Assembly: GCF_020832325.1 (NCBI RefSeq)
Contig: NZ_JAFIEU010000006.1
Span: forward strand, 41,233 to 105,232
DNA: 64,000 nt
Direction of reading: 5' to 3'
Origin: Lunatimonas sp.
Lineage (GTDB): Bacteria; Bacteroidota; Bacteroidia; Cytophagales; Cyclobacteriaceae
Of this stretch, positions 27,881-38,686 are shown in pieces. The notes below the pieces were generated by a model. That model saw only the letters and a program-made list of their open reading frames with translations, had not been told where the DNA came from and did not search any database. The translations under genes were made by a program, and so were the position numbers. How positions within the stretch are numbered: the first letter of the stretch is position 1; every line of letters starts with the position of its first letter.

Positions 27881-29026
27881 ATGGAAAAAATCAAAGTAGC
27901 TGTAGTAGGTACCGGATTTATCGGACCTGCCCACATCGAAGCGCTCCGTCGCATCCCAAATATCGAAGTAAGTACCCTTTGCGAGGTTTCGCAGGAACTG
28001 GCCGAACAAAAGGCCAAACTTCTTGGCATCGAAAAGGCTATGCTCTTCGAAGACATGCTAAAAGACGGGGAAATCCAAGCCGTGCACATCTGTACGCCCA
28101 ATTTCCTGCACTACGCCCAGTCCAAAGCTGTATTGGAAGCGGGCAAACATGTGGTCTGTGAAAAACCTTTGGCTACCAAAATCGAAGAGGCGGAAGAACT
28201 TGTCGCGCTGGCAAAAAAAACCGGACTGGTCAATGCCGTTCATTTCAACTTACGCTATTATCCCATGGTACGTCAAATGAAGACCATGCGGGAGTCTGGC
28301 GACTTGGGCGATGTATACTCCATCATGGGATCATACCTACAGGATTGGTTGTTTTTGCAGACTGATTACAACTGGAGACTGGAACCAGACAAATCCGGTG
28401 ATTCCCGGGCCATCGCAGATATCGGTTCCCACCTACTGGACTTGACCGAGTATGTGACTGGGCTGAAGGTGACCGAAGTGATGGCGGATTTTTCTACTGT
28501 ACACAAGACCCGTCTAAAGCCTCTAAAAGCCATAGAAACCTATAGTGGGAAAATGCTGCAAGCCTCCGACTACGAAGAGGTTCCCATTAATACCGAAGAT
28601 CATGCCACGGTGATGCTACGCTTTGATAACGGCAACAAAGGTTCGGTAACCGTAAGCCAGGTGAATGCAGGGCGTAAGAACAGGCTAAACATTGAGATAG
28701 CCGGATCCAAGTCCAACTTTGAATGGTGCTCTGAGCGGCCCAATGAGCTTTGGGTCGGAAAGCGCGAGACCGCCAACCATCATTTGATGAAGGATCCTTC
28801 GCTATTTTCCCCCGAGGCCGCCAAGCTTATCAGCTTCCCCGGAGGGCACAACGAAGGATTCCCCGATACCTCCAAGCAAATGTTTAAAGAGGTCTACGCG
28901 GCCATCGAAGCAGGCAAACAACCCGAAAATCCGACCTTCCCGACCTTCGAAGACGGATACCGAGAGCTATTGATCTGTGAGCGGATCATTGAAAGTCATC
29001 GTAAACAAGCTTGGGTAAAAATCTAA
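27881..29026 (+). CDS. Gfo/Idh/MocA family oxidoreductase
   Basis: A 381-aa NAD(P)-dependent oxidoreductase. The N-terminal Rossmann fold starts VAVVGTGFIGPAHIEALRR; the family signature VCEKPLATK holds the conserved Lys, and DIGSHLLDLTEYVTG carries the catalytic His/Asp region. Members oxidise or reduce sugars and inositols, often in degradation pathways. No signal peptide, so cytoplasmic. It is transcribed divergently from the SMP-30/enolase/sulfatase operon (289 bp apart), which makes a role in the same sugar pathway plausible. A near-consensus -7 box (TATCTTTA, 27836-27843) lies 37 nt upstream of the ATG. Confidence 0.92.
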   Translation: MEKIKVAVVGTGFIGPAHIEALRRIPNIEVSTLCEVSQELAEQKAKLLGIEKAMLFEDMLKDGEIQAVHICTPNFLHYAQSKAVLEAGKHVVCEKPLATKIEEAEELVALAKKTGLVNAVHFNLRYYPMVRQMKTMRESGDLGDVYSIMGSYLQDWLFLQTDYNWRLEPDKSGDSRAIADIGSHLLDLTEYVTGLKVTEVMADFSTVHKTRLKPLKAIETYSGKMLQASDYEEVPINTEDHATVMLRFDNGNKGSVTVSQVNAGRKNRLNIEIAGSKSNFEWCSERPNELWVGKRETANHHLMKDPSLFSPEAAKLISFPGGHNEGFPDTSKQMFKEVYAAIEAGKQPENPTFPTFEDGYRELLICERIIESHRKQAWVKI

Positions 29027-29102
29027 TTTTCCAAACCTACAGGCGTTAAAATGCGTTTCTGTTAGGTATTCTCTCAAACTCAACAAAACCAATTATAATC
29101 AC

Positions 29103-29612
29103 ATGAAAACAATTACGCTGAAATCGATTGGGATATCCTCCCTGCTCATGCTAACGGTGGTATTTATGTCTTTCTGCCAAGAACGGGCAAGCCCTCCAAA
29201 AAAAGCTGAAGGTACTATTAACGGTGCCAACATTACCGTAAATTACGGCAGTCCTGCCGTCAAAGGAAGAACGATTTTTGGAGATCTTGTGCCCTTAGGA
29301 AAAGTATGGAGAGCGGGGGCAAACGAAGCCACCATTTTTGAAACTTCCAAAGCCATCAAAGTACAAGGTCAGGAACTGCCTGCTGGTAAGTACAGTTTCT
29401 TCATCATTCCAAATGAAGGAAGCAGCACGTTTATTTTCAACAAGCAGACCGGCCAATGGGGTACTCAGTACGATCAGAGTCAGGATGCCCTACGGGTAAA
29501 TGTGGCCTCTGGACAAACCTCCACCCTAACTGAAAATCTCACTTATGAGATCCAGGCAGATGGTATGGAGGTAAAGTGGGAATACGGTAGAGCCAAAGTA
29601 AAGATCGAGTAA
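29103..29612 (+). CDS. DUF2911 domain protein, exported
   Basis: A 169-aa protein with an N-terminal hydrophobic segment ending near a cysteine (VVFMSFCQE), possibly a lipoprotein. The DUF2911 signature covers most of the mature part: VNYGSPAVKGRTIFGDLVPL, GKVWRAGANEATIFE and LPAGKYSFFIIP. The family is common in Bacteroidota; its function is unknown to me. It is 76 bp after the oxidoreductase gene, and a strong terminator follows. Confidence 0.9.
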   Translation: MKTITLKSIGISSLLMLTVVFMSFCQERASPPKKAEGTINGANITVNYGSPAVKGRTIFGDLVPLGKVWRAGANEATIFETSKAIKVQGQELPAGKYSFFIIPNEGSSTFIFNKQTGQWGTQYDQSQDALRVNVASGQTSTLTENLTYEIQADGMEVKWEYGRAKVKIE

Positions 29613-29636
29613 TCGGTTTGATATACCATCCTTGAG

Positions 29637-29668
29637 AAGCTGCCCGGTAAAGGGCAGCTTTTTTTTTT
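29637..29668 (+). terminator. Intrinsic terminator after the DUF2911 gene
   Basis: A 9-bp perfect stem (AAGCTGCCC / GGGCAGCTT) with a 6-nt loop, followed by eight T. It closes the oxidoreductase-DUF2911 unit. Confidence 0.92.
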
Positions 29669-29682
29669 ACCCGCACAAATAA

Positions 29683-29718
29683 AAATACCTGTGTGTCAGT
29701 AAATACCTGTGTGTCAGT
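29683..29718. repeat. Two exact tandem copies of an 18-bp unit
   Basis: AAATACCTGTGTGTCAGT at 29683-29700 and again at 29701-29718. It lies between the terminator and the hrpB start, so it may be in or near the hrpB promoter. Confidence 0.9.
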
Positions 29719-29784
29719 ATAGATGGTCTGTCACTTCAAGATACCCTTTTTGTTTTGACAGGTGTTATCTATAAATTTCGGATT

Positions 29785-32274
29785 ATGCCGTTGGATCATT
29801 ACCTAAAAAATCTTCCTGTAGGAGAAGTCGTCCCCGACGTAAAGGCTCTATTCACCCATCATTCCACGGTGATCGTGCACGCGCCACCGGGGGCAGGGAA
29901 AAGCACCCTCCTCCCATTGGCCCTGATGGGAGAACCTTGGCTAAGGGATAAAAAAACGATCCTGCTTGAACCCAGGCGGATCGCTGCTAGTAGTATCGCC
30001 TTTCGAATGGCAGAAATGCTTGGACAAAAGGTTGGAGAGGAAGTAGGATACCGGATCCGCTTTGACCACCGCGTATCTGCAAGGACCAAACTGGAGGTAA
30101 TTACGGAGGGCATCCTTACCCGCATGATGCAGCGGGATAATGCGCTAGAGGAGGTGGGCCTCGTAATTTTTGACGAATTTCACGAAAGAAACCTCCACTC
30201 TGACTTGGGACTGGCCCTTTGCCGGGAAATTCAGGAAGTATTGAGGCCGGACCTTAAAATTCTTATCATGTCGGCTACCTTGGACACCGAACCCCTGGCT
30301 GAACTGCTACATGCACCGGTAGTAAAGAGTGAGGGCAAACTGTATCCGGTTACCACCCATTACCTGGGCGATTGCGATGTACGGGTGATTGCCGAGGGCT
30401 GCGCTCAGGCCGTGAGGAGGGCCCTTGCCGAAAGCCAGGGAGATATACTGGTGTTTTTGCCCGGGCAAGGTGAAATCAAGAAGACCGCTGAACTGCTCAA
30501 ATCGTTAAAAACAGAGGCAGTAATCCAGCTGCTCTACGGAAACCTGCCGCACCACCGGCAACAGGCTGCCCTTCAACCCGACCGACAGGGCAGACGGAAG
30601 ATTGTACTGTCCACAGCCATTGCCGAAACCAGTTTGACCATAGAGGGCATACACGTAGTGGTAGATGCCGGCTATGCGCGAAGCGCAAAATTTGACCCCA
30701 AAACGGGGATGACCAAGCTGGTCACCCTTCCCGTGACACTGGATGCTGCCGATCAACGGGCGGGCCGAGCTGGCAGGCTTTCCCCAGGCACCTGCTACCG
30801 GATTTGGAGCAAAGCCTCCCAGCTAGCACGTCCAGCTTTTCGTACGCCGGAGATCCTCGAGGCAGACCTCTGTCCCCTCGTGTTGGAGCTGTCAAAATGG
30901 GGCAATACGGACCCCAAAAGGCTTACTTGGGTTACCCCACCCCCGACAGGTTCATTGGTGCAGGCCGCTAAGTTGTTGGAAGATCTGGGGGCCTTGGAGC
31001 GGCAAAAGATCACCCCTCATGGAGAGGATATGTACCAACTGCCCTGCCATCCGAGAATTGCCCACATGCTACTTATGGGAAAAACAATCGGTGATCCCTG
31101 CCTCGCTACCGATATTGCCGCTATCCTCGAAGAAAAAGATCCCTTGGAAGAACAGGCCGGCGTGGACATCAACCTACGGATAGACCTGCTAAGAAGGTAC
31201 CGGGCCAAGCCCTTTCATCATAAAAAACTGGAAAAAATCGAAAAAGTGGCCGATGTATACCGGAAGATTCTAGGGATACCGGCCGAATCCGGAAAGTACG
31301 ATCATTACGGAACGGGGTTGCTATTGGCGCACGCCTATCCGGAACGAATCGCCTCTGCCAGGCCTGGAAACGGTGCCCAGTTTATGCTTTCAAACGGTAA
31401 ATTGGCTGCTATCAATCGCCAAGACGACTTGGCCCATGCCGCGTGGATAGCCATCGCGCACTTAGATGACCGGGACCGGACTGGAAAGGTTTTCCTCGCT
31501 GCCCAACTGGACCCAACCGATTTGAAGCCCATGGTGAAGGTGTACGAAAAAATCGTATGGGACTCGGAAAAAGGAGGATTGGTCTGTCAAGAAGAGTGGC
31601 GACTGGGGCAACTGGTCCTGCATACCTCCCCGCTCTCAAACCCTAACCAGGAACGGATACACGAGGCCATTTTATCCGCCATACAGCGGGAAGGGCGGGA
31701 GTTATTGGACTTCACTCCCGAGGTCATCCAATGGCAAAACCGCATCCTAAGCCTGAAGACCTGGAACCCAGAGGATTCCTTTCCAGATGTACACACTGAA
31801 CACCTATTGGCGACCTGTGCAGATTGGCTATCCCCGTATCTGACAAGCGTAAAGACGAAAGCAGACCTCAAAAAAATCAATTTACTCGATGTGCTGCGGC
31901 ATAGCATTCCATACGACTTGGCAGTGCAGATGCAGGATTTGGCTCCTGATGCCATTCAGGTGCCTAGCGGGTCAAACATAAAACTGGTGTACCGGGACGA
32001 TGGCGAGCCTCCGATGCTACCGGTGAGACTACAGGAACTCTTCGGGCTTATGGAAACACCCAGGATTAACGGTGGCACCGTGCCGGTAGTCGTACATCTG
32101 CTTTCTCCGGGCTACAAACCGGTGCAGGTCACCTCAGACCTCAAAAGCTTCTGGGACCATGCCTATCACGAGGTCCGAAAGGAATTGCGCAGGAGGTACC
32201 CTAAGCACTATTGGCCGGAAGACCCCTTACAAGCCGAAGCGGTTCGAGGGGTGAGACGAAAAGGATCAGTGTAA
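29785..32274 (+). CDS. hrpB: ATP-dependent helicase HrpB
   Basis: An 829-aa DExH-box RNA helicase of the HrpA/HrpB group. Walker A is PPGAGKST, motif II is DEFHER (DEFH rather than DEAH, typical of HrpB), motif III SATLD, and motif VI QRAGRAGR. The HA2-like region and the HrpB-specific C-terminal domain follow (ending near HYWPEDPLQAEAVRG). The frame is open to a TTG at 29755, but the ATG at 29785 gives the family N-terminus (MPLDHYLKNLPV). The biological role of HrpB is poorly known. It is convergent with the glycosyltransferase at 32294, with 19 bp between the stops. Confidence 0.94.
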   Translation: MPLDHYLKNLPVGEVVPDVKALFTHHSTVIVHAPPGAGKSTLLPLALMGEPWLRDKKTILLEPRRIAASSIAFRMAEMLGQKVGEEVGYRIRFDHRVSARTKLEVITEGILTRMMQRDNALEEVGLVIFDEFHERNLHSDLGLALCREIQEVLRPDLKILIMSATLDTEPLAELLHAPVVKSEGKLYPVTTHYLGDCDVRVIAEGCAQAVRRALAESQGDILVFLPGQGEIKKTAELLKSLKTEAVIQLLYGNLPHHRQQAALQPDRQGRRKIVLSTAIAETSLTIEGIHVVVDAGYARSAKFDPKTGMTKLVTLPVTLDAADQRAGRAGRLSPGTCYRIWSKASQLARPAFRTPEILEADLCPLVLELSKWGNTDPKRLTWVTPPPTGSLVQAAKLLEDLGALERQKITPHGEDMYQLPCHPRIAHMLLMGKTIGDPCLATDIAAILEEKDPLEEQAGVDINLRIDLLRRYRAKPFHHKKLEKIEKVADVYRKILGIPAESGKYDHYGTGLLLAHAYPERIASARPGNGAQFMLSNGKLAAINRQDDLAHAAWIAIAHLDDRDRTGKVFLAAQLDPTDLKPMVKVYEKIVWDSEKGGLVCQEEWRLGQLVLHTSPLSNPNQERIHEAILSAIQREGRELLDFTPEVIQWQNRILSLKTWNPEDSFPDVHTEHLLATCADWLSPYLTSVKTKADLKKINLLDVLRHSIPYDLAVQMQDLAPDAIQVPSGSNIKLVYRDDGEPPMLPVRLQELFGLMETPRINGGTVPVVVHLLSPGYKPVQVTSDLKSFWDHAYHEVRKELRRRYPKHYWPEDPLQAEAVRGVRRKGSV

Positions 32275-32293
32275 CTCACACATCTTGAATCCG

Positions 32294-33472
32294 TCAAGTT
32301 CGCAGCTCTTTGCGCTTGGCCTTCTCCCAAGCGCCCTTCTGCCCACCTTTTAAGAAACGGATCAGGCCGGCGATCACTGCGTAATTCATCACACAAAAAT
32401 AATAGGGCACGAACAGAATCTTCAAGCGGATCTGCCTGTTTTCCAGCATATACCCCATCATGGCTGCGGTATAGAACAGTATCTGGGCCACGAAGATCGC
32501 CTGATACACCCAACCGGAATCCCAAAGTACAAAATTTACAAAGAACACCAAAATCAATAAAAACGGGGTCACGGTCCAACGAAGCACCCGGTGCGAGAGG
32601 TACTGAAAGAACAGGGTGGGTTGTTTGAAGGGAGTAATCTTATCCAATAGGCGGTGCATCGACTGCCAGCCTCCTGCACTGATCCGGACTTTGCGCTTGA
32701 GTTCTTCATCCACCGAGGCAGACCCCGTTTCCATCGCATAGGCATCCGGTTCATACACGATCTTATAGCCTTTAGAGGCTATGAGCAGCGATTGCATGAA
32801 ATCATCCAAAATGGTATCCTCCGGCAGGACTTCATACAGATTGGAGCGGAACGCCACCAGCTCACCTGCAGCACCCACCGCACTATACAGATCTGAGTCG
32901 AGTTTTTTGAGAAATGATTCGTATTTCCAATATATCCCTTCACCAGCGGCACTTGCCGTATCACTCTCGGCAGTATAAACCCGCTTTTCGCCTGAAACAC
33001 AGCCCACCTTTGGGTCGCGGAAATGCCGTACGATATTTTTGATCGCATCCTTATTCAGCAGCGTGTTGGCATCGGAAAAAATGACAAATGGAGTAGCAAC
33101 TACTGTCATTGCTCGATTTTCTGCTGCTGTCTTACCCGCACGGCGGTCTTCGTGCAGCAGGGTGATTGCAGGAAATTCAGCAAGTACCTCCCCAAAGTTA
33201 TCGGTGGAACCGTCTGTGATAAAAAAAATCCTCAGCTTATCGGGGTTATAATCCAATGCCAGGCAATTGAGGGCTTTTTCCCGGATAATATCCGCTTCGT
33301 TGTAACAGGGAACCACTAGGCTAACGTCCGGATAGAAGCTAGTTTGGCCTTCTCCAGCCTCTATTTTTCCACGAAATAGGCGCTTTAGCCGCACCATCAC
33401 GTACAGGAGAATCCCATAACCGAGAAAGGCGTAAAACACAATAAAGATGCTGATCCAAAACAAAATTTCCAT
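32294..33472 (-). CDS. Membrane glycosyltransferase, family 2
   Basis: A 392-aa GT2 protein. An N-terminal membrane segment (ILFWISIFIVFYAFLGYGILLYV) precedes the GT-A domain: VSLVVPCYNEADI, ITDGSTDNF (nucleotide-binding Asp), SDANTLLNKDAI (DxD-like), DDFMQSLL (catalytic acid region) and GGWQSM in place of the QxxRW. Two to three C-terminal membrane segments follow. It builds a polysaccharide or glycolipid from a nucleotide sugar on the cytoplasmic face. The start is the ATG at 33472; a TTG lies 3 bp upstream. The leader contains repeat element copy C. It is probably part of the exopolysaccharide locus that begins here. Confidence 0.85.
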   Translation of the reverse strand: MEILFWISIFIVFYAFLGYGILLYVMVRLKRLFRGKIEAGEGQTSFYPDVSLVVPCYNEADIIREKALNCLALDYNPDKLRIFFITDGSTDNFGEVLAEFPAITLLHEDRRAGKTAAENRAMTVVATPFVIFSDANTLLNKDAIKNIVRHFRDPKVGCVSGEKRVYTAESDTASAAGEGIYWKYESFLKKLDSDLYSAVGAAGELVAFRSNLYEVLPEDTILDDFMQSLLIASKGYKIVYEPDAYAMETGSASVDEELKRKVRISAGGWQSMHRLLDKITPFKQPTLFFQYLSHRVLRWTVTPFLLILVFFVNFVLWDSGWVYQAIFVAQILFYTAAMMGYMLENRQIRLKILFVPYYFCVMNYAVIAGLIRFLKGGQKGAWEKAKRKELRT

Positions 33473-33803
33473 CAACTAACTACATTCACCTGTTTATAAT
33501 TGTTTTTTAATGGTCAGACGATACAATACCGAAGGTCGGAAGACACATCACTTGTTGAATAACTATCCAACTGTGCGACGGGTGCGTCACGCCTACCGCC
33601 TTTCACGGTTCGATTTATGCTGTCAATCCAAGAAAAAGTGGCTCCTCTTATGCCAGTTCGGTAAAATTAGAAATTATTTTGATCTACTTTTTCTTTCGCA
33701 GAAAATTGATTGGCATATTGGGCAATAAATACATTTTTCCTTTTATTTTTATAGCTTGTAAAGTTTTGTCACTTTTATAGCACAGGTTAAGCAACTTTGA
33801 TAG
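33473..33803. other. Divergent intergenic region with repeat element copy C
   Basis: No gene seen. 33491-33524 (TGTTTATAATTGTTTTTTAA onward) matches the leaders of the sulfatase (23793) and receiver (54206) genes, and 33572-33591 (TGTGCGACGGGTGCGTCACG) matches the far end of those elements; the centre is diverged. The rest, 33620-33803, is AT-rich and must hold the promoter of the hybrid kinase gene; no site of full consensus was found. Confidence 0.55.
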
Positions 33804-36800
33804 ATGAATGATTTTGGTCATAGCCAAGGAGGTAAGAGAACATTGAAGGGCTCAAGAAACTATTATTTGGGAAGGGGTGTGAAAAATGCCTCATTGGATA
33901 GGCTGCTCAAGATTGGATTAAAAAGCATGGATTGTTCCTACGGCTACATCGCTTTTTTTGAAAAATCTGAGATTTGGTTTAAATCCTGTGCAGGTGTAGA
34001 AGCCGGAGAAATCCACCTTGGAGGCCACTTCAAGGAGTTTCACAGAGGGCTTCAGGAATTGCGTATCCTGGAAAATATCCACGAGGAAGCCGATGTTCCT
34101 GCAGGTGATTTTTTGATTCAAGGTGATATCCCTGGCTTTTGGGCAGGGGTTCCTATCATTCAGGAAGAAGGTGAGGTATTGGGAGTATTTGCCATTGCGG
34201 ACCATTCCCAAAAAAAAACATCCGCCGCTCAGCTTGAAACCATGAAGTTATTGTCTGAACAGGTGTTTGACGTAATTATAGAAAAAAACCGGATTTTTGA
34301 CGAAAAACTGATGAGCAAGGCTCTGGAGTTATCCCAAGACCTTATTTGTGTAATCCGGTTTGACGGCAAGTTTTCGCGGGTAAATCAGGCCTTCAAAAAC
34401 CTTTTGGGCTACAGCGAGACGGAACTCTTTGAAAAATCTTTGGAAGATTTGGTTCATCCAGAGGATGTATCTCTCACGGAAAACCAAATAAGGTCGCTCA
34501 TTTCCGGCAATCCTGCCCTCCATTTTAGCCACCGTCTGAAAACAAAAGGAGGAGATTACAAAATATTTTCTTGGACTGGTGCTTCCGATACAGTAAACAA
34601 ATGGATTTTTGCAATCGGCCGGGACATTACGGCGGAACGTGAAAAAGAAGAAAAACTGAAGTTGAGCGAAAACAAATTCCGTTCATTTTTCGAAAATAGC
34701 CAGGGTTTGATGCTAACCCACGACCTCAATGGAAAATTTCTAAGTATCAACAACCTGGGAGCTCGACTACTAGGATATACCGTGGAGGAACTGTTAAACA
34801 AAACCCTTTGGGACATTATACCGTCCAAGTATCACCCGGAGATCGACCGGTACTTCGAAGAAATCCACGAACAAGGAATCGCCAAGGGGCTAATGACTAC
34901 CCGACTGGCCAATGGAACCTACAAGGTCTGGCTCTACAGCAATACGCTGGAAGAGGACATCTTGGGAACAAACTACGTGATAGGAAACTCAATCGATGTA
35001 ACTGAGCGTCTCCGCCTGGAAAGAAGTATTCAAAACGCGAAGGAACTGCTTACCCAAACGCACATGATGGCGCGAGTGGGAGGATGGAAATACGATCTAA
35101 CAAAGGGTGACCTCAACTGGACCGAGATCACCAAAAACATCCATGGGGTGGACGAAGGATACATACCCGAATTGGAAAAAGCCATGCTCTTTTTCAAAGA
35201 AGGGCGGGACAGGGACCGCATGCAGGAAATCATTGAACTTGCCAAGTCCCATGGCAAGCCTTGGGATGAAAGGCTGAAATTGATCACCGCAGATGGAAAA
35301 GAAATATGGGTAAGGATCATAGGGGAAGCAAACGTAGAGGAAGGAGAAATTAACTACCTCTACGGCACAATACAGGACATCGATGATCAGGTAAAAAGCG
35401 TAGAAATCATCCAGCAAAAAGAACAAATGCTACAGGCTATTTCTACTGCTACCGATGAGCTACTTTCCAATGCCAACTTGTACGAAGCCATTGCCAACTC
35501 TTTAGAAATCATTGGAAAAGCGGTCAATGTGGACCGAACTTATTTTTTTGAAAATGGGCTAAACGAAGAGGGCCAACAAATCACCTCACAACGCTTCGAG
35601 TGGAGTTCGACAGACGCTCCGCCTATGATCAACAACCCGGAATTACAAAATGTGCCAATCGCATTTTTTAGTGATTTTTTCGAACCCATGCAGGAGGGGC
35701 TCTCTTTCTCTGCGATTATTTCGGACCTGCCGGAAAACAACGGAACCAGGCAATTGCTGGAGTCCCAACTGATACGATCCGTTCTCACCATCCCCATTTT
35801 TAACGGGGAGGAGTTTTGGGGTTTTATCGGATACGATGAATGCAAGTTTGACCGAACCTGGTCTGATGCCGAACTTTCTTTGCTCAAAAGTTTTGCAAAC
35901 TCGATCGGCAATGCTATCGCCCGAAAGAATTTGGAAGAAAGGCTCAGAAACTCAAAAGAATTGGCGGAAAAAGCTAGCGTGGCCAAGTCTGAGTTTCTGG
36001 CAAACATGAGCCATGAAATCCGCACACCGCTAAACGGGATCATTGGATTCACAGACTTGCTCAGTAAGTCTGATATGAGCGACTCCCAAATGCAGTACGT
36101 GAATATAGTCAATCAATCGGCTAATACCCTGCTAAACATCATCAACGATATCCTTGATTTCTCAAAGATAGAGGCTGGCAAACTGGAGTTGGATGTGAGC
36201 AAGGCAGACATCTACGATTTGGCTGGACAGGCTACTGATGTGATATCGTTCCAAGCCCAAAATAAGGGGGTAGAAATGCTGCTAAACCTATCCCTAGACC
36301 TCCCTCGGTACATATTTGTAGACGAAATCCGTCTGAAGCAAATCCTGATTAACCTGTTAGGCAATGCAGTGAAGTTTACGGAACAAGGCGAAATCGAACT
36401 TAAGATCTATAAAGTCGGACAGACCGGACCTAGGAAGTTTATTTTGAGGTTTGAGGTAAGAGACACGGGTATAGGTATCAGCAAAGACAAGCAGTTAAAA
36501 ATTTTTGATGCCTTTTCACAGGAGGACAATTCTACCACCAAAAAATACGGTGGCACCGGATTGGGATTGACGATATCCAACAAGCTACTCAAGATGATGG
36601 GAACGGAACTAAACCTGCACAGCGAAATGGGCAAGGGAAGTACGTTCTTCTTTGACCTCCACCTAGATACGGAAGCTGGCCACAAGATCGACTGGGAGGA
36701 TCTCTCATTTTTAGAGAATGCCCTGGTGGTGGACGATAACGTGAACAATCGATTGATAGTCAAAGAGCTCCTTACAAGTAAAAATATCCAGGTGACCGAG

Positions 36801-37916
36801 GCGCAAAATGGGTACGAAGCATTGGAAAAACTGGAGGCTTTTCCTGAATTTGACGTGGTGTTGATGGATTACAATATGCCCTACATGGATGGACTCGAGA
36901 CTATCAAAAAAATCCGGGAAAGCTTTCCAGAGCCGGTTTCGGAGTTACCCATTCTTTTGCTTCACAGTTCGGCCGATGATGAATTTATTCACGATGCCTG
37001 CAAAAAACTTCATGTCTCTGGCAAGTTGGCAAAGCCCATCAAATTGGCCGATTTGGTCAAAACGCTTGGAAAGATTAATCCAAAAAATCGAGTCAACACC
37101 AATGTACAATTGGTGGAAGGTGATTTGACGATGGTAAGAACCTTCAAGGTCCTGATAGCGGAGGACAACACCATCAACATGTTTTTGGCCAAAACGATCG
37201 TGAAGAAAATTTCTCCTAATGCAGAGATCATTGAAGCTAAAAATGGCCGGGAGGCGGTTGAGTTGGCAATTGAAGTATTGCCAGACATCATCTTGATGGA
37301 TATTCAAATGCCCGAAATGAGTGGTCACGAGGCTACGCAAGAAATACGGACCCATGCAGGTTTGCTGCATATCCCAATAGTAGCTGTAACTGCCGGAAAC
37401 GTGAAAGGCGAACGGGAACATTGCTTGGATATTGGGATGGTTGATTTCATTCCCAAGCCCATCGTAGAGGCCAGCATTCGGGGCGTATTTGAAAAATGGC
37501 TTCCGGAGGAGGCTGGTTTGGGCAAGACTTCTTCGAATGCCGAAAGCCCTTCGGAGAATCCCGCCTCTGCCGGATCAAAAAATCACTTCAACATCGAAAA
37601 ACTACAGGAATACATGGGTGACAACCCAACCTTAATCCGAGAAGTATTGCGCCTGACACTTCAGGAGATACAGTTGTCACAGCAAAAACTCACCCAGGCT
37701 ATTTCCCGTAAGGACGTGATTCAGGTCAGGTCTGAGGGGCACAAGCTAAAAGGATCTGCGCTGACTGCCGGCTTGGACGAGATGTTATCCATTAGTTTAA
37801 AATTTGAGGGCATGGAAGAAAGCCTTTCCGGTGCTGATGAGGTGCTTTCGGCTTTTGCGCGTGAGGAAAAGATCGTGCGGAAATTGATCGAAGAGTTTTT
37901 AATGGAAAAGGAGTAA
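33804..37916 (+). CDS. Soluble hybrid sensor histidine kinase (GAF-PAS3-GAF-HisKA-HATPase-REC-REC-Hpt)
   Basis: A 1370-aa phosphorelay protein with no membrane segment, so it senses a cytoplasmic signal. Approximate order: GAF 25-170; PAS 175-285, 290-410 and 415-535; GAF 545-710; HisKA 725-790 with His737 in [13 protein letters not shown]; HATPase 835-955 ([25 protein letters not shown]); receiver 1 with DD at 977-978 and acceptor Asp1022 (VLMDYNMP); receiver 2 with acceptor Asp1166 ([11 protein letters not shown]); Hpt with His1313 (EGHKLKGSA). It can carry out a full His-Asp-Asp-His relay and pass phosphate to a separate receiver. Candidate partners here are the LytTR regulator next to it and the stand-alone receiver at 53808. 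Position inside the polysaccharide locus suggests control of it (inference). Confidence 0.93.
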   Translation: MNDFGHSQGGKRTLKGSRNYYLGRGVKNASLDRLLKIGLKSMDCSYGYIAFFEKSEIWFKSCAGVEAGEIHLGGHFKEFHRGLQELRILENIHEEADVPAGDFLIQGDIPGFWAGVPIIQEEGEVLGVFAIADHSQKKTSAAQLETMKLLSEQVFDVIIEKNRIFDEKLMSKALELSQDLICVIRFDGKFSRVNQAFKNLLGYSETELFEKSLEDLVHPEDVSLTENQIRSLISGNPALHFSHRLKTKGGDYKIFSWTGASDTVNKWIFAIGRDITAEREKEEKLKLSENKFRSFFENSQGLMLTHDLNGKFLSINNLGARLLGYTVEELLNKTLWDIIPSKYHPEIDRYFEEIHEQGIAKGLMTTRLANGTYKVWLYSNTLEEDILGTNYVIGNSIDVTERLRLERSIQNAKELLTQTHMMARVGGWKYDLTKGDLNWTEITKNIHGVDEGYIPELEKAMLFFKEGRDRDRMQEIIELAKSHGKPWDERLKLITADGKEIWVRIIGEANVEEGEINYLYGTIQDIDDQVKSVEIIQQKEQMLQAISTATDELLSNANLYEAIANSLEIIGKAVNVDRTYFFENGLNEEGQQITSQRFEWSSTDAPPMINNPELQNVPIAFFSDFFEPMQEGLSFSAIISDLPENNGTRQLLESQLIRSVLTIPIFNGEEFWGFIGYDECKFDRTWSDAELSLLKSFANSIGNAIARKNLEERLRNSKELAEKASVAKSEFLANMSHEIRTPLNGIIGFTDLLSKSDMSDSQMQYVNIVNQSANTLLNIINDILDFSKIEAGKLELDVSKADIYDLAGQATDVISFQAQNKGVEMLLNLSLDLPRYIFVDEIRLKQILINLLGNAVKFTEQGEIELKIYKVGQTGPRKFILRFEVRDTGIGISKDKQLKIFDAFSQEDNSTTKKYGGTGLGLTISNKLLKMMGTELNLHSEMGKGSTFFFDLHLDTEAGHKIDWEDLSFLENALVVDDNVNNRLIVKELLTSKNIQVTEAQNGYEALEKLEAFPEFDVVLMDYNMPYMDGLETIKKIRESFPEPVSELPILLLHSSADDEFIHDACKKLHVSGKLAKPIKLADLVKTLGKINPKNRVNTNVQLVEGDLTMVRTFKVLIAEDNTINMFLAKTIVKKISPNAEIIEAKNGREAVELAIEVLPDIILMDIQMPEMSGHEATQEIRTHAGLLHIPIVAVTAGNVKGEREHCLDIGMVDFIPKPIVEASIRGVFEKWLPEEAGLGKTSSNAESPSENPASAGSKNHFNIEKLQEYMGDNPTLIREVLRLTLQEIQLSQQKLTQAISRKDVIQVRSEGHKLKGSALTAGLDEMLSISLKFEGMEESLSGADEVLSAFAREEKIVRKLIEEFLMEKE

Positions 37917-37926
37917 CTCCTATTCC

Positions 37927-38625
37927 CTATAAAAATTTCACACTATTCTTAAGTTGGTCACGATACTTGGCCCCGATAGGAACTATCTTTCCGGAAACTA
38001 CCGCAGTGTCATTGTCAAAATCTGTCAAAAACTGTAAATTGATAACCCAAGAGCGGTGCACCTGAATAAATTCGGCATGGCCATTAAGCTTTTCCAAAAA
38101 ATTTGAAATGGTGGATTTAATGACGAAGGACTGATTGGAACATTTGATGTTGATGTAATCACCTTTTCCCTCGCAATAATGGATATCGGAGAATAATACT
38201 TTTTTGAATATACGATCGTCTTTCACAAAGATAAAATCCCCCGAATAAGCATCTGGGTCTACCTTCATGGCTGTTTCTTTGCATTTCTCTACGCCTCGGA
38301 GAAAATGGTCGTAACCAAACGGCTTCGGCAGGTAAAAACAAGCATTGGTTTCAAACGCAGAAATAGCATTTTGATGATTGGCAGAAATGATGATAAGTGA
38401 ACCGGTGTATTGACTATGTTTCAGCAACTCAAACCCATTCATCTCCGGAAGCTCAATATCCAGGAATATCAGGTCGATTTGGGCTTTATTTTCTTTTAAG
38501 TAGTTTAAGCCTTCGATCGCATCGGTAAATGAGGCTTTCAATAGAATGTCCTTGGTTTTGGAAATATAGTAGGTCAACACCTCGATGGCGGCCGGATCGT
38601 CGTCAATTACAATACAATTCAACAT
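37927..38625 (-). CDS. LytTR family response regulator
   Basis: A 232-aa regulator. The receiver domain (1-115) has the acidic pair in VIDDDPAA and acceptor Asp in IFLDIELPEMNG; the LytTR DNA-binding domain (about 135-232) contains DIHYCEGKGDYINIK and IQVHRSWVINL. The frame runs open to 38721, but ATG 38625 gives a normal receiver start. It is convergent with the hybrid kinase gene (10 bp apart). LytTR regulators often control extracellular polysaccharide and surface genes. It may receive phosphate from the kinase's Hpt domain or from an unlinked LytS-type kinase. Confidence 0.93.
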   Translation of the reverse strand: MLNCIVIDDDPAAIEVLTYYISKTKDILLKASFTDAIEGLNYLKENKAQIDLIFLDIELPEMNGFELLKHSQYTGSLIIISANHQNAISAFETNACFYLPKPFGYDHFLRGVEKCKETAMKVDPDAYSGDFIFVKDDRIFKKVLFSDIHYCEGKGDYINIKCSNQSFVIKSTISNFLEKLNGHAEFIQVHRSWVINLQFLTDFDNDTAVVSGKIVPIGAKYRDQLKNSVKFL

Positions 38626-38686
38626 CAATTTAGTTGGTTTTATAGGTGAAAAATAGAGAAAATAGCAGATTTTTTTTGAGATATGA

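Noticed and set aside
29683..29718. Possible CRISPR array
   Set aside because: Only two units, with no spacer between them and no cas genes in the window.
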